Shown here: positions 1 through 12,997 of the stretch, in pieces
How the letters are laid out: every line of letters begins with the position of its first letter
Numbering within the stretch: the stretch's first letter is position 1
Origin: Mesostigma viride
Lineage: Eukaryota > Streptophyta > Mesostigmatophyceae > Mesostigmatales > Mesostigmataceae
Length of the DNA stretch: 64,000 bases
Assembly: GCA_009746045.1 (NCBI GenBank)
Contig: RPFO01000104.1
Coordinates: 2,983,296-3,047,295, forward strand
Reading direction: 5' to 3'
Program-made: the position numbers and the translations under genes
The notes under the pieces: model-generated
The model's database searches: none
Told to the model about the DNA's origin: nothing
The model's input: only the letters and a program-made list of their open reading frames with translations

Positions 1-872
1 AAGTGGTAGTGCTCCCATTAAGTGTACAGCGTACAGTTCAGCATGAAGTGCAGCGCTTACAACCCTGGACACCTGGCAACGCCTGGCAGGTCTCCTTCCG
101 GTGTGTTGCCTTACCTTTTGTCTATGCCATTAACTCCACCAGCGCACTAGCCCTTTTCATTTTTCCTTGTCGACACTTGGCCGCCTTGCCCCCAGTTTCT
201 TCCATCATCTTTGCTGCCATCACGCTGTGCCTGTGCCGGATCAAGCATAATGTGTCCGGATCTCTGTCAGCGCCTTATGCTGCTGCATGTGCACAAATGG
301 AATATGGGAACGCCCCTCAACCCCTTGCCCCCTCCCCCTTACCTGCCACCCCACCCTCGGGGCCTACCAGGCGGTGCAGTCGGGTGCGTCTGGTCACGGG
401 TCAGCCCACGGGAGGGCCGGCCCACTTCCACGGCCAGCTGTCGAGGGTTCGCTGCGCTTGCTTCCTGAGACAGGTGAGATGGGAGGCAGAACTGGAGCCA
501 TTTTGTTTTTGCTGTATGCATTATGTTTAGAGGGTGCGTGTTGCTAAGACAGGAAGTAACACTTAGGCTATGCTGGCTCCCTGAGATTCCAGCGCAAAAT
601 CAGGCGGGAGTAAATGAAACCAGTTTGTTGGTGTTGTTGGAATCACAGTGGTATAAACATGAAGTAATAGAGTGCGGCCAGCGCAGAAGATGGTACATGG
701 CTGCGCGTGCTCCCTTGGGCAGGCACGACAGGAGCCTGGAGACCACGTTGTCGATTTTGTTAGACCTGAAATGCAATGTCTGGTGAGAGTGGGAGATAGC
801 TTGGAAGCAAGAGAGGGATGGCTGGGAATAAAGAGAAGGCATTTTTTAGATATTATTAGTAATGATAATTAT
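1..872. other. Unresolved 5' flank, possible short exon
   Basis: No recognisable protein domain was found here. A stretch from roughly 350 to 473 is GC-rich and coding-like, and it ends in a textbook donor (CAG, then GTGAGA, with GT at 474-475). It could be an upstream exon of the PIEZO gene or of another gene. I could not fix its frame or its acceptor. The part from about 480 to 872 becomes AT-richer and shows nothing I can name. Confidence 0.25.
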
Positions 873-1472
873 TGAATAATGTATTCAATATTTTTAACAT
901 AATGAATACGTGTAATGTTAGAGCCTGTTGTCATGGTATTGCATCCCACCGACTCCCACCCACCCTTCCCCCCAAAGCCCCCAAGCCACGATTTTCCCAC
1001 ACGCGCGCCCAACCCCTCCTTCCCTCTATACACGCCCAACCCCTCCTTCCCTCTATACACGCCCAACCCCCCCCTTCCCTTTATACACGCACATTCAAAG
1101 GCTTACACCCACCACTCAAGCCCCACAACCCACACCACGGAGCACATAATTTCACACCCCCCCCTAACCCCCCCCCCCCCCCCTCCACCACCATTACCCA
1201 TCACTCGCCCTTGCCCCACTCATCTACGCACCATTCCACCATGGGCCTTCCGTGGAAAGCCAACCTACCCACCTCAACCCACACACACACACACACACCT
1301 ATCCACCACCCGAACCCCACAACCCACACCACAAGACACACGTATGTATTCACCCACCCCCCAACCCCCACAGGCAAACCCTCGGTCAACCCTGTCGCAC
1401 ATGCTCATTCACACCCCCGTTATATTCATGCACACGTTAACAAACTCCCACCCCCCTTTCCTACCCCCGCAG
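873..1472 (+). other. Proline/threonine-coding intron-like tract before the PIEZO exon
   Basis: This segment is open in frame with the PIEZO exon. It would encode only proline-, histidine- and threonine-rich low-complexity sequence, with C runs, a CA microsatellite near 1280-1300 and about three copies of a 27-bp unit at 1006-1085. It ends in a pyrimidine-rich tract and an AG at 1471-1472, directly before sequence that behaves like PIEZO. I read it as intron rather than coding, so PIEZO exons further upstream remain unidentified. Confidence 0.5.
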
Positions 1473-4400
1473 GCAACCCTTCCGTTGACCGGATCGTTCG
1501 CTGGGGCCACCGGCTCGTCGACCGATTCGCCGTCCAGCTGGTCCTCACCGTGGTCCTCGCGGTGACGCTCGCCAGCCCCGTGTCCTACTCCTCCTTCGCC
1601 ACCCTCCTCCTTCTCCTTCTCTGGGTGTGCGCCCACGTGCTCACAGGGACACCCTCAGAGGAAACTCGGCTTTGGGCACCGCTGCTGGCGTATACGGGCG
1701 CGCTGTTCTTGGTGCGCTACGCGGTCGCACTCTTCCCCGACCAGTCCGTCGATTTCCTCCGTCACCGAATGGGGCTGTCGGACGGGGTGATCGAGGACCT
1801 GGGGCTGGGCGTGGGGAGCGCGGGGTCACTATATCGCCGGCTGTGGCAACTCGCGGTACAGTACATCGCAATCAACCTACTGTCGCCCGCGTACCGGGAA
1901 CACGGGGGCCGCCAGGTGGCAGCGGTAGACGGGAGGGGTGGGGTTGGAAGTCCTGGGGCAGCAGCGAATGACAGGGGGGGTTCGGTAGATACCGGAAGGG
2001 CAGGGGATGGCGAGGGGGTGCCAGCAGAGATAGGGGTGGCAGCAGGGGAGGCAGAATTAGGGCCATCTTCTGCATCGGATCGGGGCGACAGAGAGGAAGC
2101 GGGCATTGTGGGACATGGGGTAATGCGAGGGGGAAGCGAGGCGGTTATAGGCCAGGCGCCGGGAACCCACATTGGCAGCAGCAAGGATAACTCGGGGTGT
2201 GGCGGCTGCAAGAACAATGGTAGCGATGGTCGCGGCGGCGAGAATAGACCAGATTGTAGAGGGGATGATGACACGGGGGCTCATTCTACGCGACCACCGC
2301 AGCAGGGACCGGATCATAGAGGTGACAATAGTAGGGGTGATCATCCTACAAGGCAGCAACCATACAGTGACCACGTGGGCCGTGACCAACCATACAGTGA
2401 CCGCATGGGATTCAACCAACCGCACAGTGGACGCGACCAACCACACAGCGACCGCATGGGCCAGCTGGCCGCCTTGCTTCGTCGCGCATGTGTTCTCCAC
2501 TGCAACAAGCTGCTCGCGCTCGCCCTCTTCCACGACGCGACGCGTCACCTGTCGCTCCTGGGCCTCGCCACCTTGCTCCTCCTCCTCTCCCTCTCCCGCG
2601 GCGCGCTCCCCCGGAAGGCCTCACGCGTGCCTGCCCGCGCGGCGGTCCTGCTTGCCTCCGTCACCATGGCCGCCCAGTACCTATTCCAGGTGGCGGCGCC
2701 TCATGCGGGCATCGGCGCGGGTTCCCCCCATGTGTTCTTCATGGCCTGGGTAGGCTTCTCGGAGTTCTCTCCTCTCTCGCACGCGCATGACCCGTGGGCG
2801 CTCACCACGGGCCTCGCCAGCAAGATACTGATCCTGCTCGTGTGCCTGCTGCAGCGTGCCGGGTGGCGGTGGCTAGCCGAGGTGCCCGTGTGGATGCGTG
2901 CGAGGCTGGGGGACAGCGCGCTGGCGGAGCCGTGCGGCCTGTTCGTGCCAGGTGGCAGCGATTTGTGGGATCTGGAGGATGAGGGGGGGGGGCGAGGGGG
3001 GGAGGGATGGGGACGCGGAGACTTGGGGGGGGGTTGCGGAGGGACAGTCGGGGGCGGAAAGACACTAGGGGCGGACCTGGGCAGAAACGTTGAGGAGGCC
3101 AAGCATGACCCAGCTGTAGGCAGGGATGTGTCAGAGGCCGATTCTTCCGAAGTTGTCCATGCTGGTGCTGCTGGTTGTGTTGCTAGTGGCGGTGGCACTG
3201 CCAGCAGCTGTCACGGCAAGGCAGACGCCAGCATGACCAGTGTTGTTGCCGCCAGGGGCGTGGGCGAGTCGCCCTCCCGCCCGGGCCCGCCACCGCGCCA
3301 GGGCCCTTCTCAGGGTCAATCGTCTCAGGGCGGAATGAGCTGGGGGAGGACCCAATCTCACCAAAAGCAGGGGACTGAGACCGTATCTCACGCAACGGCC
3401 AAACCGTCCCGATTCTCGTTCTCCTTTTTGAGCCCTCTCTCCTTTTCCAGCCCTGAGGAGGCGAATATCCGGCAGAGCAAAGACGCGTATGACAGCAGTA
3501 ATGGTTTTAACGGGGACGATCGAAAGGGTAAGATAGGGAGGAGGCGGAGGGGCGCAGGCAAGCGGAGCCACCGCCGCAGCTGCAGTGTCTGCGCGGATGC
3601 AGGGGGGTGTGATCAGCCGCACCACGGCGGCCTCCCCCACGGTCTCCGTTTCGATGACGAGGCGCACCCCAGCCGTTTCACCTGCGGTGCGTGCGGGGCG
3701 CGTGGCAGCATAACCAAGCCGCTCCCACCCCCCGCTGGGCGGCCGTCCATGGCTCGCCAGGTTGCGTGGTGCCGCCGTGCTGCGTGCCGGGGGCTGGAGA
3801 CGTTCTACACCACCTGGGGCTTCGACGTGTGCACCCTGGCTCTCGTCCTGGGGGCGTTCCAACTGCGGAGCCTGCTGTCGGTGCCGTTACTGCTGGCGGC
3901 CGGTGCGTGCATGCTGGCACGCCCACAATCCCGCATCATGGAGCGCCTGTGGCCGCTGCTGTGCCTTATGCTGGCCCTTATGCTGCTCACGCAGTACGTG
4001 CTGTTCCTGGGACAACCCCCCCCCTGGGATATCATGCACCAGGGGGTGGCCGGAGGACAAGCGCTGGTGGGCGGGTTTGTTCGAGAGCCACAGATGCCTA
4101 CATCTAGAGAGCCACAGATGCCGACCTCTGGCGCTGAATACATCGCCCTGGCTGATATCTCTGCGGGTGGGGGACTCGCGTTTGATTTTGATTATGGCAT
4201 TGGAGGACAGCCATCGCGCGTTGCTGGGTATCAACATACCTGGCTCGATAATGGCACCGTTACTGCTGTCGGTGCCGTTGCCGGTAACGAGCGGAATGGC
4301 ACTGACGGCATGCAGGGGCGTGATCAGGGGGGGCGGGATCCAGGTCTGGGGGTGTTGGACGATGGGAGGAGCCGCACAACGGGCGAAGTGTCTTCTGGAT

Positions 4401-7400
4401 GGACGGTCCTCGAGGTGAGATCGCGTGAGCCTGCACCGGATGGCGTGGGGGTGTCCTCCCCGGAACCTTCTCTGTACGACGTGACGGGTAATGGCGGTGA
4501 ACCGACCCACTCTGGTGAACCAACGACACGAAAGCAGCGGATGGCCGTGGGATCTCAGACCATGTCATTCTGGCGTCGGTGGCTCCTGGGCGACACGGGG
4601 CAAAATGATGTCATCATCGCTGACGATGATATCAGCGGCATGGTCTCTTCCTCATCTCCATTGGCCTTGTCAATCGAGCCGGCGTCCCCGGAAGATTCTG
4701 GCTCATATCTTCCATTGCTTGCATCCGCAACATCTTCAGCCCCCTTGTCAGGCCCCTCTTCAGACCCCTTGTCAGCCCCCTCCTCAGGCCCCTCTTTGAG
4801 CCCCTTGTCAGGCCGTTCTTCAGGTCCCTTGTCAGGCCCCTCTTCAGGGGCCTCTTCAGGCCCCTCTTCGATCCCGCCCTCCTCTCCCTTTCCTCTGACC
4901 ACTCCCGCGTCGCCCTCGCGCCCAACATGGATGAGCGCCTTCCCCATCCTTGCCGACATGTTTGGAAGCGCGCGCCAGCAGCACTGGCCGTGCTTTGTGT
5001 GTCTCGTGGCGGGCCACCACCGCGCCGCCAAGGGCCATGCGGGGCGCTACCCGACGTCCGACTACTGCTGGCAATGTTGGCTGGGCGTGCGCGTCGACAG
5101 CATCAAGGGCCTGTGGGCCATCTTCCTGGTCCTCCAGGCGGCGCTGGGTGTGCGGCGCGTGCAGCAGCAGCGGTCGCGTAATGTGAGTCGCCCGCCGTGG
5201 CTGTCAGAAGAACGATGCGGTCAGGACCGCGTCTACCATGATACGATTGGCCAAGGGAGCGAGTACAGTAGGAGGAGTGTAGGCAAGGAGGGCGAGAGTG
5301 ATGGTGGTGATAGCGAGGATTATAACGGTTTCAGGCAAAGGGCTGGAAGTCGCGGGAGTGCGAGCGATGCCAATACGAATCATGGGGGTCAGGGACAGCC
5401 AGGGGCTCCGCGGCTCCCAGGCATGACAAGCAGAACACCGGACGCGGCAATGACTTGTGGGCAGCCAGTCACAGGCATGACAGACAACACGAGGCCGGTT
5501 GCACCCACGTTGAGAAGATCAGCGGCCGCCAGCATCGCACTGTCATGGATGGCACCCTCATCCTCGTCGTCATCATCAGGGATGCCTCGTCGAGCCAGCA
5601 CGGGCGGCGGGGCGGATGCGACGAGCGTGCCACCTGGCGGTCATGCAGGCAGAGGCGTGCAGCCCGCCTTTGGAACTGTCTGCCCTGGCGAAATGAACCG
5701 TGGCAGAAGCACTGCTGGCGAACATGATGGTGGTGATGATGGCCAGCTGCAGAGCGAGGAAGCTCCGTTGTTCCCCTTATCTGACGGATTCCCTTTCTCT
5801 GAAGAAGGAGAAGAAGAGGAAGACTCTTCGCCCACTTCTTCCCCAGACATGTCTTGCCCAGGACGGGGCCTAGGCTCCCTCCCCGCCCCCCCCTGCTGCG
5901 GTGTCCACTACGTGTGGATGCCACTTGAGTTCCGCACGCGGCACCGCTGGACGCCGCTCGACAAGCTGCGCTACGTCGCCACCTGGCAGGTGCTGAACGC
6001 GTCCCTGGTGCTCATGTTCATCGTGGGGACTGCGTATCGCGACGTCCTCCACGGCGCCTACCTGGCCTTCTCCTTGTACTATTTCCGTACCCGCGCGCGG
6101 CTCATGCACGACCCCTCCCGCTTCCGCTGGCTGAGGGCGTACAACTTCGTCGTCATGCTTCTTCTCCTGCTCTACCAGGCGCCCCCGTTCTTGTACTATG
6201 ACCTCGGGCGCTGCCGCATCCCGACGGACCTCCCCCACATACTCGGCCTCTTCAAGATCACGCGCCCGTTTGCGCCGAGGGGCCACACGGCGATTGTCGA
6301 TCTGTTCGTGTTCATCCTGGCGTCGGTGGCGTCCCGGGTGTGCAACTCGGCGGCGTTCGCGGACGTGGTCAGGTACCAGGACGAGGAGCAGGCGGACTCG
6401 GCCGCCCGCGCGCGCGTGCGCCAGAAGCTGTGGCGCGCGAGGGAGCTGAAGCGGCTCGCGGCGATCGGCGAGGCCAAGCGGGCGCGCCGGTTACAGCTTC
6501 GGAGGCTCAAGGAGGGGATCGTCCCGATGATGAGCCACCTGGAGGAGTTCTCCTGCCTCCCCACCGTCGTGGTCGATGGAGGCGTTGATGGAGACGTCGT
6601 GCTCGGTCCGGGACAACCGCCACCCTCGATGTGGACTAGTGGAGGGACCGGCCCGATCATCATCCCTGCCGGAGCGATGGCGGCCAGCGGAGGGTCGACA
6701 GCAGGAGGTATGCTGGCACCCGGGGTTGATGTCGGAGGAGGGAACCGGCAGGGCGTGCGGCGGGGGCCGGGCGCCAGCTGGCAGCTCGTGGGCACGTCCC
6801 TGGGACCCGAAGTGGTCATGGCCCGCCATCACCATCCTGTGTTCATGGCTCACCGGTCCACGTCGTCACCTGAGCACGCAGGCACGCACGCCCAGTGTCC
6901 AGAGGGTCAGGGGGGGAGCGCCCCGACGACCTCGATCACGTCGGGGGAAGACTTCGGGACCCCCGAGTCCCGGTTTGGACGGGGACCGCTGCACTCAATG
7001 GCCGAGCATCGGGGGCCCTATGCCTCCAGTGGGAGTGGCCAGGGCCAGGGGGTCCCAGGGCAGGGTGTGGTCACACCGGCAGGATCGCATGGAGGGCGTG
7101 GCCATGCCCGCATGAGCCCTCTAGAGGCAGGGGCACGATACGAGCATGCGAGCGAGGACCCGCGTGACGTGTATTCACAGGCACAAGCGTTGGTGGGAGA
7201 GGCCGCCAGGGCCCCTGCGCTGCATTGGCGCCACTCCGCCGCCTCCAGTGCCGTGGGTGGTGCCACCGCTGGTTCTGACCAAGATCGAGTACCAAGTATG
7301 GAGGGGCATGCCCATGCCCATGGCCCCCAACAAGGCGTGAATAGCGGGGGTGGGCGGTCCGCGGGGTCTTGGTCCACAACCACGGGCGCATCGCCAGCCC

Positions 7401-10400
7401 TTGCTTCCCAAGTGACAGCTGGCAGCAGCGATAGCGGCGGCGGTGGCAGCTGCGGCCAGCGATTGGGCAGTCTCGGCCATCGGGGTGCCCCCTCCCAGCC
7501 AGCACTGCATGAGCAAGACGCGTCCCATTGGGGCTCCCCCGCTGTAGCAACTAGGCTCGATGGTCCTTTGCGGACTAGCCCACCCATGGCTGCCAGCACA
7601 GGAGCTGGCCGAGCCCTTGGCCAGGGAGGGGGGCCATGGCTGGGGGGTGGCGCGGGGGGAGGGGGGGCTTTGTCAGGCCGCTCGCAGGCGGGGCTTGCGG
7701 GGGTCCTTGGTGGGGGGGTGCGGTCGCTGGGGGGCGCCGCAGTCGCCAGTATCAAGGACGTGGGGGACAGCGTGCTGAGCACGTTGCTGGAGATGTTGGA
7801 GCGGGACCGAGAGGCGAGACGGGAGGAGGGGAGGGAGGAAGGGAGGGAGCGAGGGAGGGAGGAGGGGAGGGGGAAGAGGGAGGAAGGGAGTCACGAGGAG
7901 TGGGAGAGGGGAAGGCAGCGGTCCGGCACACGGCAGGGAAGGGGCCAAAGTGTGGCAGATGGGGACGAACGACAGGTTCGACCAGGAGGTAGCAGTGGTG
8001 AGGTGGATGCTCATGGGGACATGGGGAGGCGTTGGGAGCTGCCTCGAGGCGCCGGCGGGGTGGGCGGTAGTGTGCTGCGGGCACGTGGAGGACTTCCGGC
8101 ATCCGTCACCGGGGGGCGCGCGGCAGGTGTCCCTGAGATATCTGAGATCTCAGAAGCAGGGCGAGGGGACGAGGGACAGTTGGAGGAATGGGTGATGGGT
8201 AGGGCAGGGGAGGAGGCAGAGGATCAAGCAGAGGACAGGGCAGAGGAACAGGTTCAGGAATGGGCAGGGGAGGCGACTGGGGCGGAGGTGGGGGGAGGAT
8301 CGGAGTCGGAGAGGGACTTTGAGCGCCGGCGGCAACGGCGCGCCTGCAGTAGTCTCCTTCCCACTCCGGCATTGCCGCGACATGCAAGCTCCAGCAGTGA
8401 GGGGAGCGAGGGGAGCTTTGACGAGGAAGACGGTAGGGAACGTGAAGGGGAACCGCTGATGCCGCCTGGTGGGAGCGAGGGCGGTTTGATGGGGTCACAG
8501 CCTCCTGAGGGTCACTGTAACGTCACAGAGGGTCCCTATGATGTCCCAGTTGTGATGGCAGATGGCGGGAGTGGCTTTCCCATGGGGACCACGGGGATGG
8601 GTGAGCCGGCCGACAGGGTGGCCTTGAGCGAGCAGGTGGTGTTAGTTACGGGGGGGGGGCGTGGCGGCAGCGGATATGGTGGTGGTGGTGGTGGCGGACA
8701 TGGTGGCGGTGATGTCGGTAGTGGAGATGGTGATGATGCCTTTGCAGGTCCCGCTGGGGGTGCTCGTGCAGGGGGGACCAGCAGCCCTCTGATGGCCAGC
8801 GCAAACACAACCGGCTCGGCAGCGGCCTCCAAGGCGCTGGATCGTCGCGACACCTGGCACCGCCTGGGCCTGGTTCTCAAGTACGGCTTCCGCAGCGCGA
8901 TGGATCACACGGAGGCCCTCTGCTACCTCCTCTTTGCCCTCCAGTACCTCTCCTCCTTCTCCCTCCTGTCGCTGCCCTACCTTCTCTCCCTGCTGCTCTA
9001 CGCGCTGGCGGTCCACCCCGGCCCTGGGCCGCTATTCTGGCGGACAGCGCTCGTGTATGCGGAGCTCCACCTTCTGGCGCTGTACCTGTTCCAGATACCC
9101 TGGGACGCCAACTGCCTGTCGGGCATGTCCGCGGAGCGCCAGCACGCGTGGGCGGTGTTTGGGCTCACGTATTTGGACCAGGGGGATTCCCCCGGGCTAT
9201 TCGTGACCCGGATTCTCCCCCTCTTCCTCGTCTATCTCGCCACACTCGTCCACTGCTCGGCAATGGCGTCCGGGCAGGCGGTCGTCCCGATGCTGGCGTA
9301 CGGGGGCGACAAGGGGGAAGCCGGGGACGGTTCATCTGGGGGGGGCAAGGGGGGCGGGGGGAGCAACAGGGATGGTGATGACAAGGGGGAGTGCGGAGAT
9401 AAGGGTGAAGGCGGACAGATAGGGGAGGGGGGGTATAAATGGGAGGGCGTGAACAAGGGGGACGGGGGGGCGGATGCCAGTAGGTGCCAGCGGGGCCATG
9501 GGGGGAAGCGAGGAGTCCTGCAAGGGATCGGACGTGGGGAAGGGGGACTGGATGCACCCAGTAGGGTTGCTGCTTCATCGGGACAAGTTGCTGATGGCGA
9601 CAAGATGCATGCTCAGCCCGGCATGGTGGTCAATTCCAAGCCACTGGAGAGCGCAGGCGAGGGCAGGCGGGTCACGTGGCGCGGCAGCGCAGCGGGCGCG
9701 CCGGCTGCGGGGGCGCCCCTGGCAGGGTCCTCAGGTCCCCCCGTCGCCCACGACCGTGACGTGGAGAAGGGTCTGGGCGGGTTGGCAGCGGCAGCGCTGT
9801 CAAGGGAAGATTTTGCTGGTGGGCGCAGGTGCGGCGGCGGGCTTGAGAGCGCTCTGGGTAAAGAGGGTCAAGGGCACAACGCAGGTTCCTCCTACACTTC
9901 TGTGAGGCTACCTATTCGAGAGGGAGAGGGAGAGAGGGATGATGGGAGCTCTCACTCACAGCCCTGGGATGGCCGTCGCGTTCGCCAGAAGAACTACGAG
10001 AGAGAGGTCGCGTGGCATGAGTCGACGTGTCTTCCTCGATGGGGCATCGCCCTCTGGTCCTCGCTCCGAAGGGGTCCCGAGCTCACCCTGGAGGGCACCC
10101 TGTTTTACCTCAAGAGCCTGTTCGTGGGCGCCGAGGCTCCTCCTTACTTCATCGAGCTCACGCTGGACGTGTGGGGCGTGCCGGATGAGAGCCTCACGCC
10201 CGACAGGCTGGAGGATGAGCTGAACGTCGCGCTGGAGGAGCGACTTCGCATGCTGGCGTCCGGGAATCAACGCACACCGCGTGGGCTTCCCTGGCGCGCG
10301 GGGGAGGCTGCGCAACCGCACGGTTGGGCCGCGCCAGCCGGGGGGGAAGCTGCCCAAGTCACCCAGCAGCACGGGTGGCGAGCCGGAGAAAGGGCAGAGT

Positions 10401-12997
10401 GCCAGGGGGCGGGCCGAGAAGGAAAGCCATGGCATATCTTCCATGACGAAGAAACGGAACGGGACCATTACCGGTCGGAACGAGAAAAGTCGCGGCGTGG
10501 GTGCGAAACCGAAGACAAGGACCCGCGCCAGGTGGCGGGGCGGAGCGAAGCGTCCGGTGGTGACGTGCGGCCAAAGCGGGTCGTGAGGCTCGAGAGCATC
10601 CGGCGCAGCCCCGACTCGCCACATGTCGCGCAGGTGTTGTTCGACCTGGTCGACCCAGGCTGGCTCATGGAGTGGGAGCGGGTCAAGCAGCTGCAGCGGC
10701 AACGGAAACAGGAGCGACAGAGCAAGCAGCTGCAGCAGCAGGCGCAGCCCGAGCAGCTGGCAGGAAGGGCCACCAGCGCGACAACCTTAATCTCCTCGTC
10801 CTCCTTGGGCGCAAGGAAAATCGCCACCAAATCACAGCCCTCGTCCTCCTCGGGCGCGAGAAACGCCCCCTCGGCGTCGGCGATGTCATCGGCAGCATAC
10901 TCGCGCACGCGCAGCAGCGGGCGCGAGCTGGTGCGGGAGCGCTACCGCCAGCTGTCGGTCACCCCCGCGTCTGACATGGCGCGCATCATTCTGGCCCTCC
11001 CCTGCCGGTCCACTGCCCGCCCTCACATGCCTCTCGTGGGGGGGGCGCGACCCGACCGCGTTTCTGAGCTGGAGCGAGAGGGCGCTGTCGGCACCTCCGG
11101 GACGCACCTCATGAGGCTGCCGCGGGGCATGCGTGTCGCCGGTGCCGACAGAATCGCTGGGCAGGAAGGCGCAACATTTTCTCGATCCGCCCCCCTCGCT
11201 CGTGTCGGGCACGGTCATGCCGCCGATCCACGCGGCTCTAGTGCCTCTGCAACCGGCTCAGCGGGGGTGGCCACCAGCGGACCGTACGGAACGACCCCTG
11301 GCTCCTCGTGTGGGGTCCCTGGGGAGGAGCTGGGTATGGGGCGCCAACCTTCTCCCTTTTCCCTGGGACCCGCTGCTTCTCAGGCCTCACGGCTCAGGGG
11401 CGCGTCACCCCCCTATGCCCCTCTTCCATCTGCTGCTTGCGGATCCACTGGCCCTCTTCGCCCCAGTTCTCTCCATCCTATTCCTCTCGACTCTGACCCT
11501 TATCCACCAGGGGTGTTTGTCGCGCTCTCCGACATGAGGTCGTACTCGTGGAGTGCGGACCCAGGCGTCCTGGCCACCGGCCATGTAGTGACGGGTGCCA
11601 GTGATGACCGCGAGTGTGCGTCGGGCCACCGGGGGATACTTGCTCCTGATAGTGCTGGTGCTGCTGCTGCTGCTGCTGCCCGCAACGCTGGCCAAGGCTC
11701 GTGTGTAGATGGCAGTGATGGCGATGGCCACAGAGAGGAGTCCAGGGGCCAGCCTGCGAGGGAGTCGCAACTGGAGGAACAACCTAAATCTAGGGACCAG
11801 GGGGAGGGCGACAGCGGCTGGGCTCAGCAAGTGCGTGGAGGCGAATGCGTGCTGAATATAGGACTGTGGCCGGGCCAATCAACCCAGGGCCAGCTTGTGG
11901 ACGCACGGTCGGCCGAAAGCCAAGGACAGGTGCAAGAAGTAGGTGGTGCAGAAATGGCTGCCAAGGCCAAGGCAGTGGCTAGTGCCAAAGGGAAGGGCGT
12001 GATGGTGTGGGAGAGCTCTGGGCCCCCTTCCCGTCCCGTGCCCCTCTCTAGTACCAGCACGCGTCACGCCCATCGGTCCAGCCAAGAGCTCCCGTCTGAG
12101 GGGATGTACGGCCAGGGCGATAGCGCTGGACAGGAGGTGGCAGGGAGCTTGACGCAGGGGGCAGGGGGCAGGGAGGGAGGGATGCCATCACGGGGGCGGG
12201 ACCCATTGGCTGGCGCGGGGGAAAAATATGGGGGCAGTGCTGGCGCTGGTGCTGGGGGCGGTGGTAGTGGTGGTGCTGGCGGTGACCGCATGCATGGGCC
12301 GGATGGGGGTGCTCCGGCTATCGTTGCCGGTGGTGCCGCCACTCCTGCTGCCGCTGGTGGTGGAAGTGGAGGTGGTGCTTCTGCTGCTGCTGCTGCAGCT
12401 GCTGGTGCTGGTGCTGGTGGCAGCATTGGAAATGCGGCTGCGGATGCGAATACGAGCGCGGGCGGTGGAGCCTCGAAACCGGAGGCGTTGAACCCTCCGC
12501 CGATTCTATCCCCTGCCCCTTCCAGCCCCGGTGTTTTCCCCCACCCGATTCTCTCGGCGGTGGCGGGGCGGCACCACGAGCGTGATCTATACACGGCCAT
12601 CGTGGGCGCAGACATGGCGGCCTTTGTTCTGCTGGCGCTCTACTACCAGTCCCTGCTCCACTCGGGTAGTGGTTCCCTGTCACAGTCCTACGAGGCCAAC
12701 CAGTTCCCCGTGGACTACGTCTACGCCCTCATATTCATGTTTTCCCTGATGGTCGCGGACCGCGTTCTGTACTTGACGTCCGCGATCCGGGTCAAGGTGC
12801 TCTTCCACGCTGCGTGCGTGGCGCTCTTCACGCCCGTGCTCGCGTGGTTGTACTGGCGACCGGAACTGGAGGCGGATCGGGGGCTGCTGCGGCTGTTCTT
12901 CGGCATCAAGGTCGCCAGCTTTGCGCTCTCCGCCCTCCAGATTCGGTTCCGGTACCCGACCTACGGCGCAATCGGGCGACAGTTCCTCATGCGCGCG
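1473..12997 (+). CDS. PIEZO: PIEZO exon 1 of this model (blade region)
   Basis: An uninterrupted 11.5-kb open frame. Membrane blocks lie near 1530-1740, 2500-2870, 3790-4020, 5080-5160, 5940-6350, 8850-9290 and 12590-12990. Several end in a repeated type of motif (TQYVLFLGQPPPWD, LYLFQIPWD, LYQAPPFLYYD), as in the repeated four-helix units of PIEZO blades. Between them lie long loops rich in Gly, Ser, Glu and Arg (about 1890-2460, 2960-3710, 6540-8840, 10260-12580). A basic helical segment follows the block at 6300-6530. The donor is GCG then GTATGG at 12998. The start at 1473 is set by the acceptor AG at 1471-1472. Short introns that happen to stay open inside the loops cannot be excluded. 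Confidence 0.85.

Noticed and set aside
872-1472. N-terminal extension of PIEZO
   Set aside because: It is open in frame but low-complexity and C-rich, and it ends in a good acceptor; an intron is more likely.
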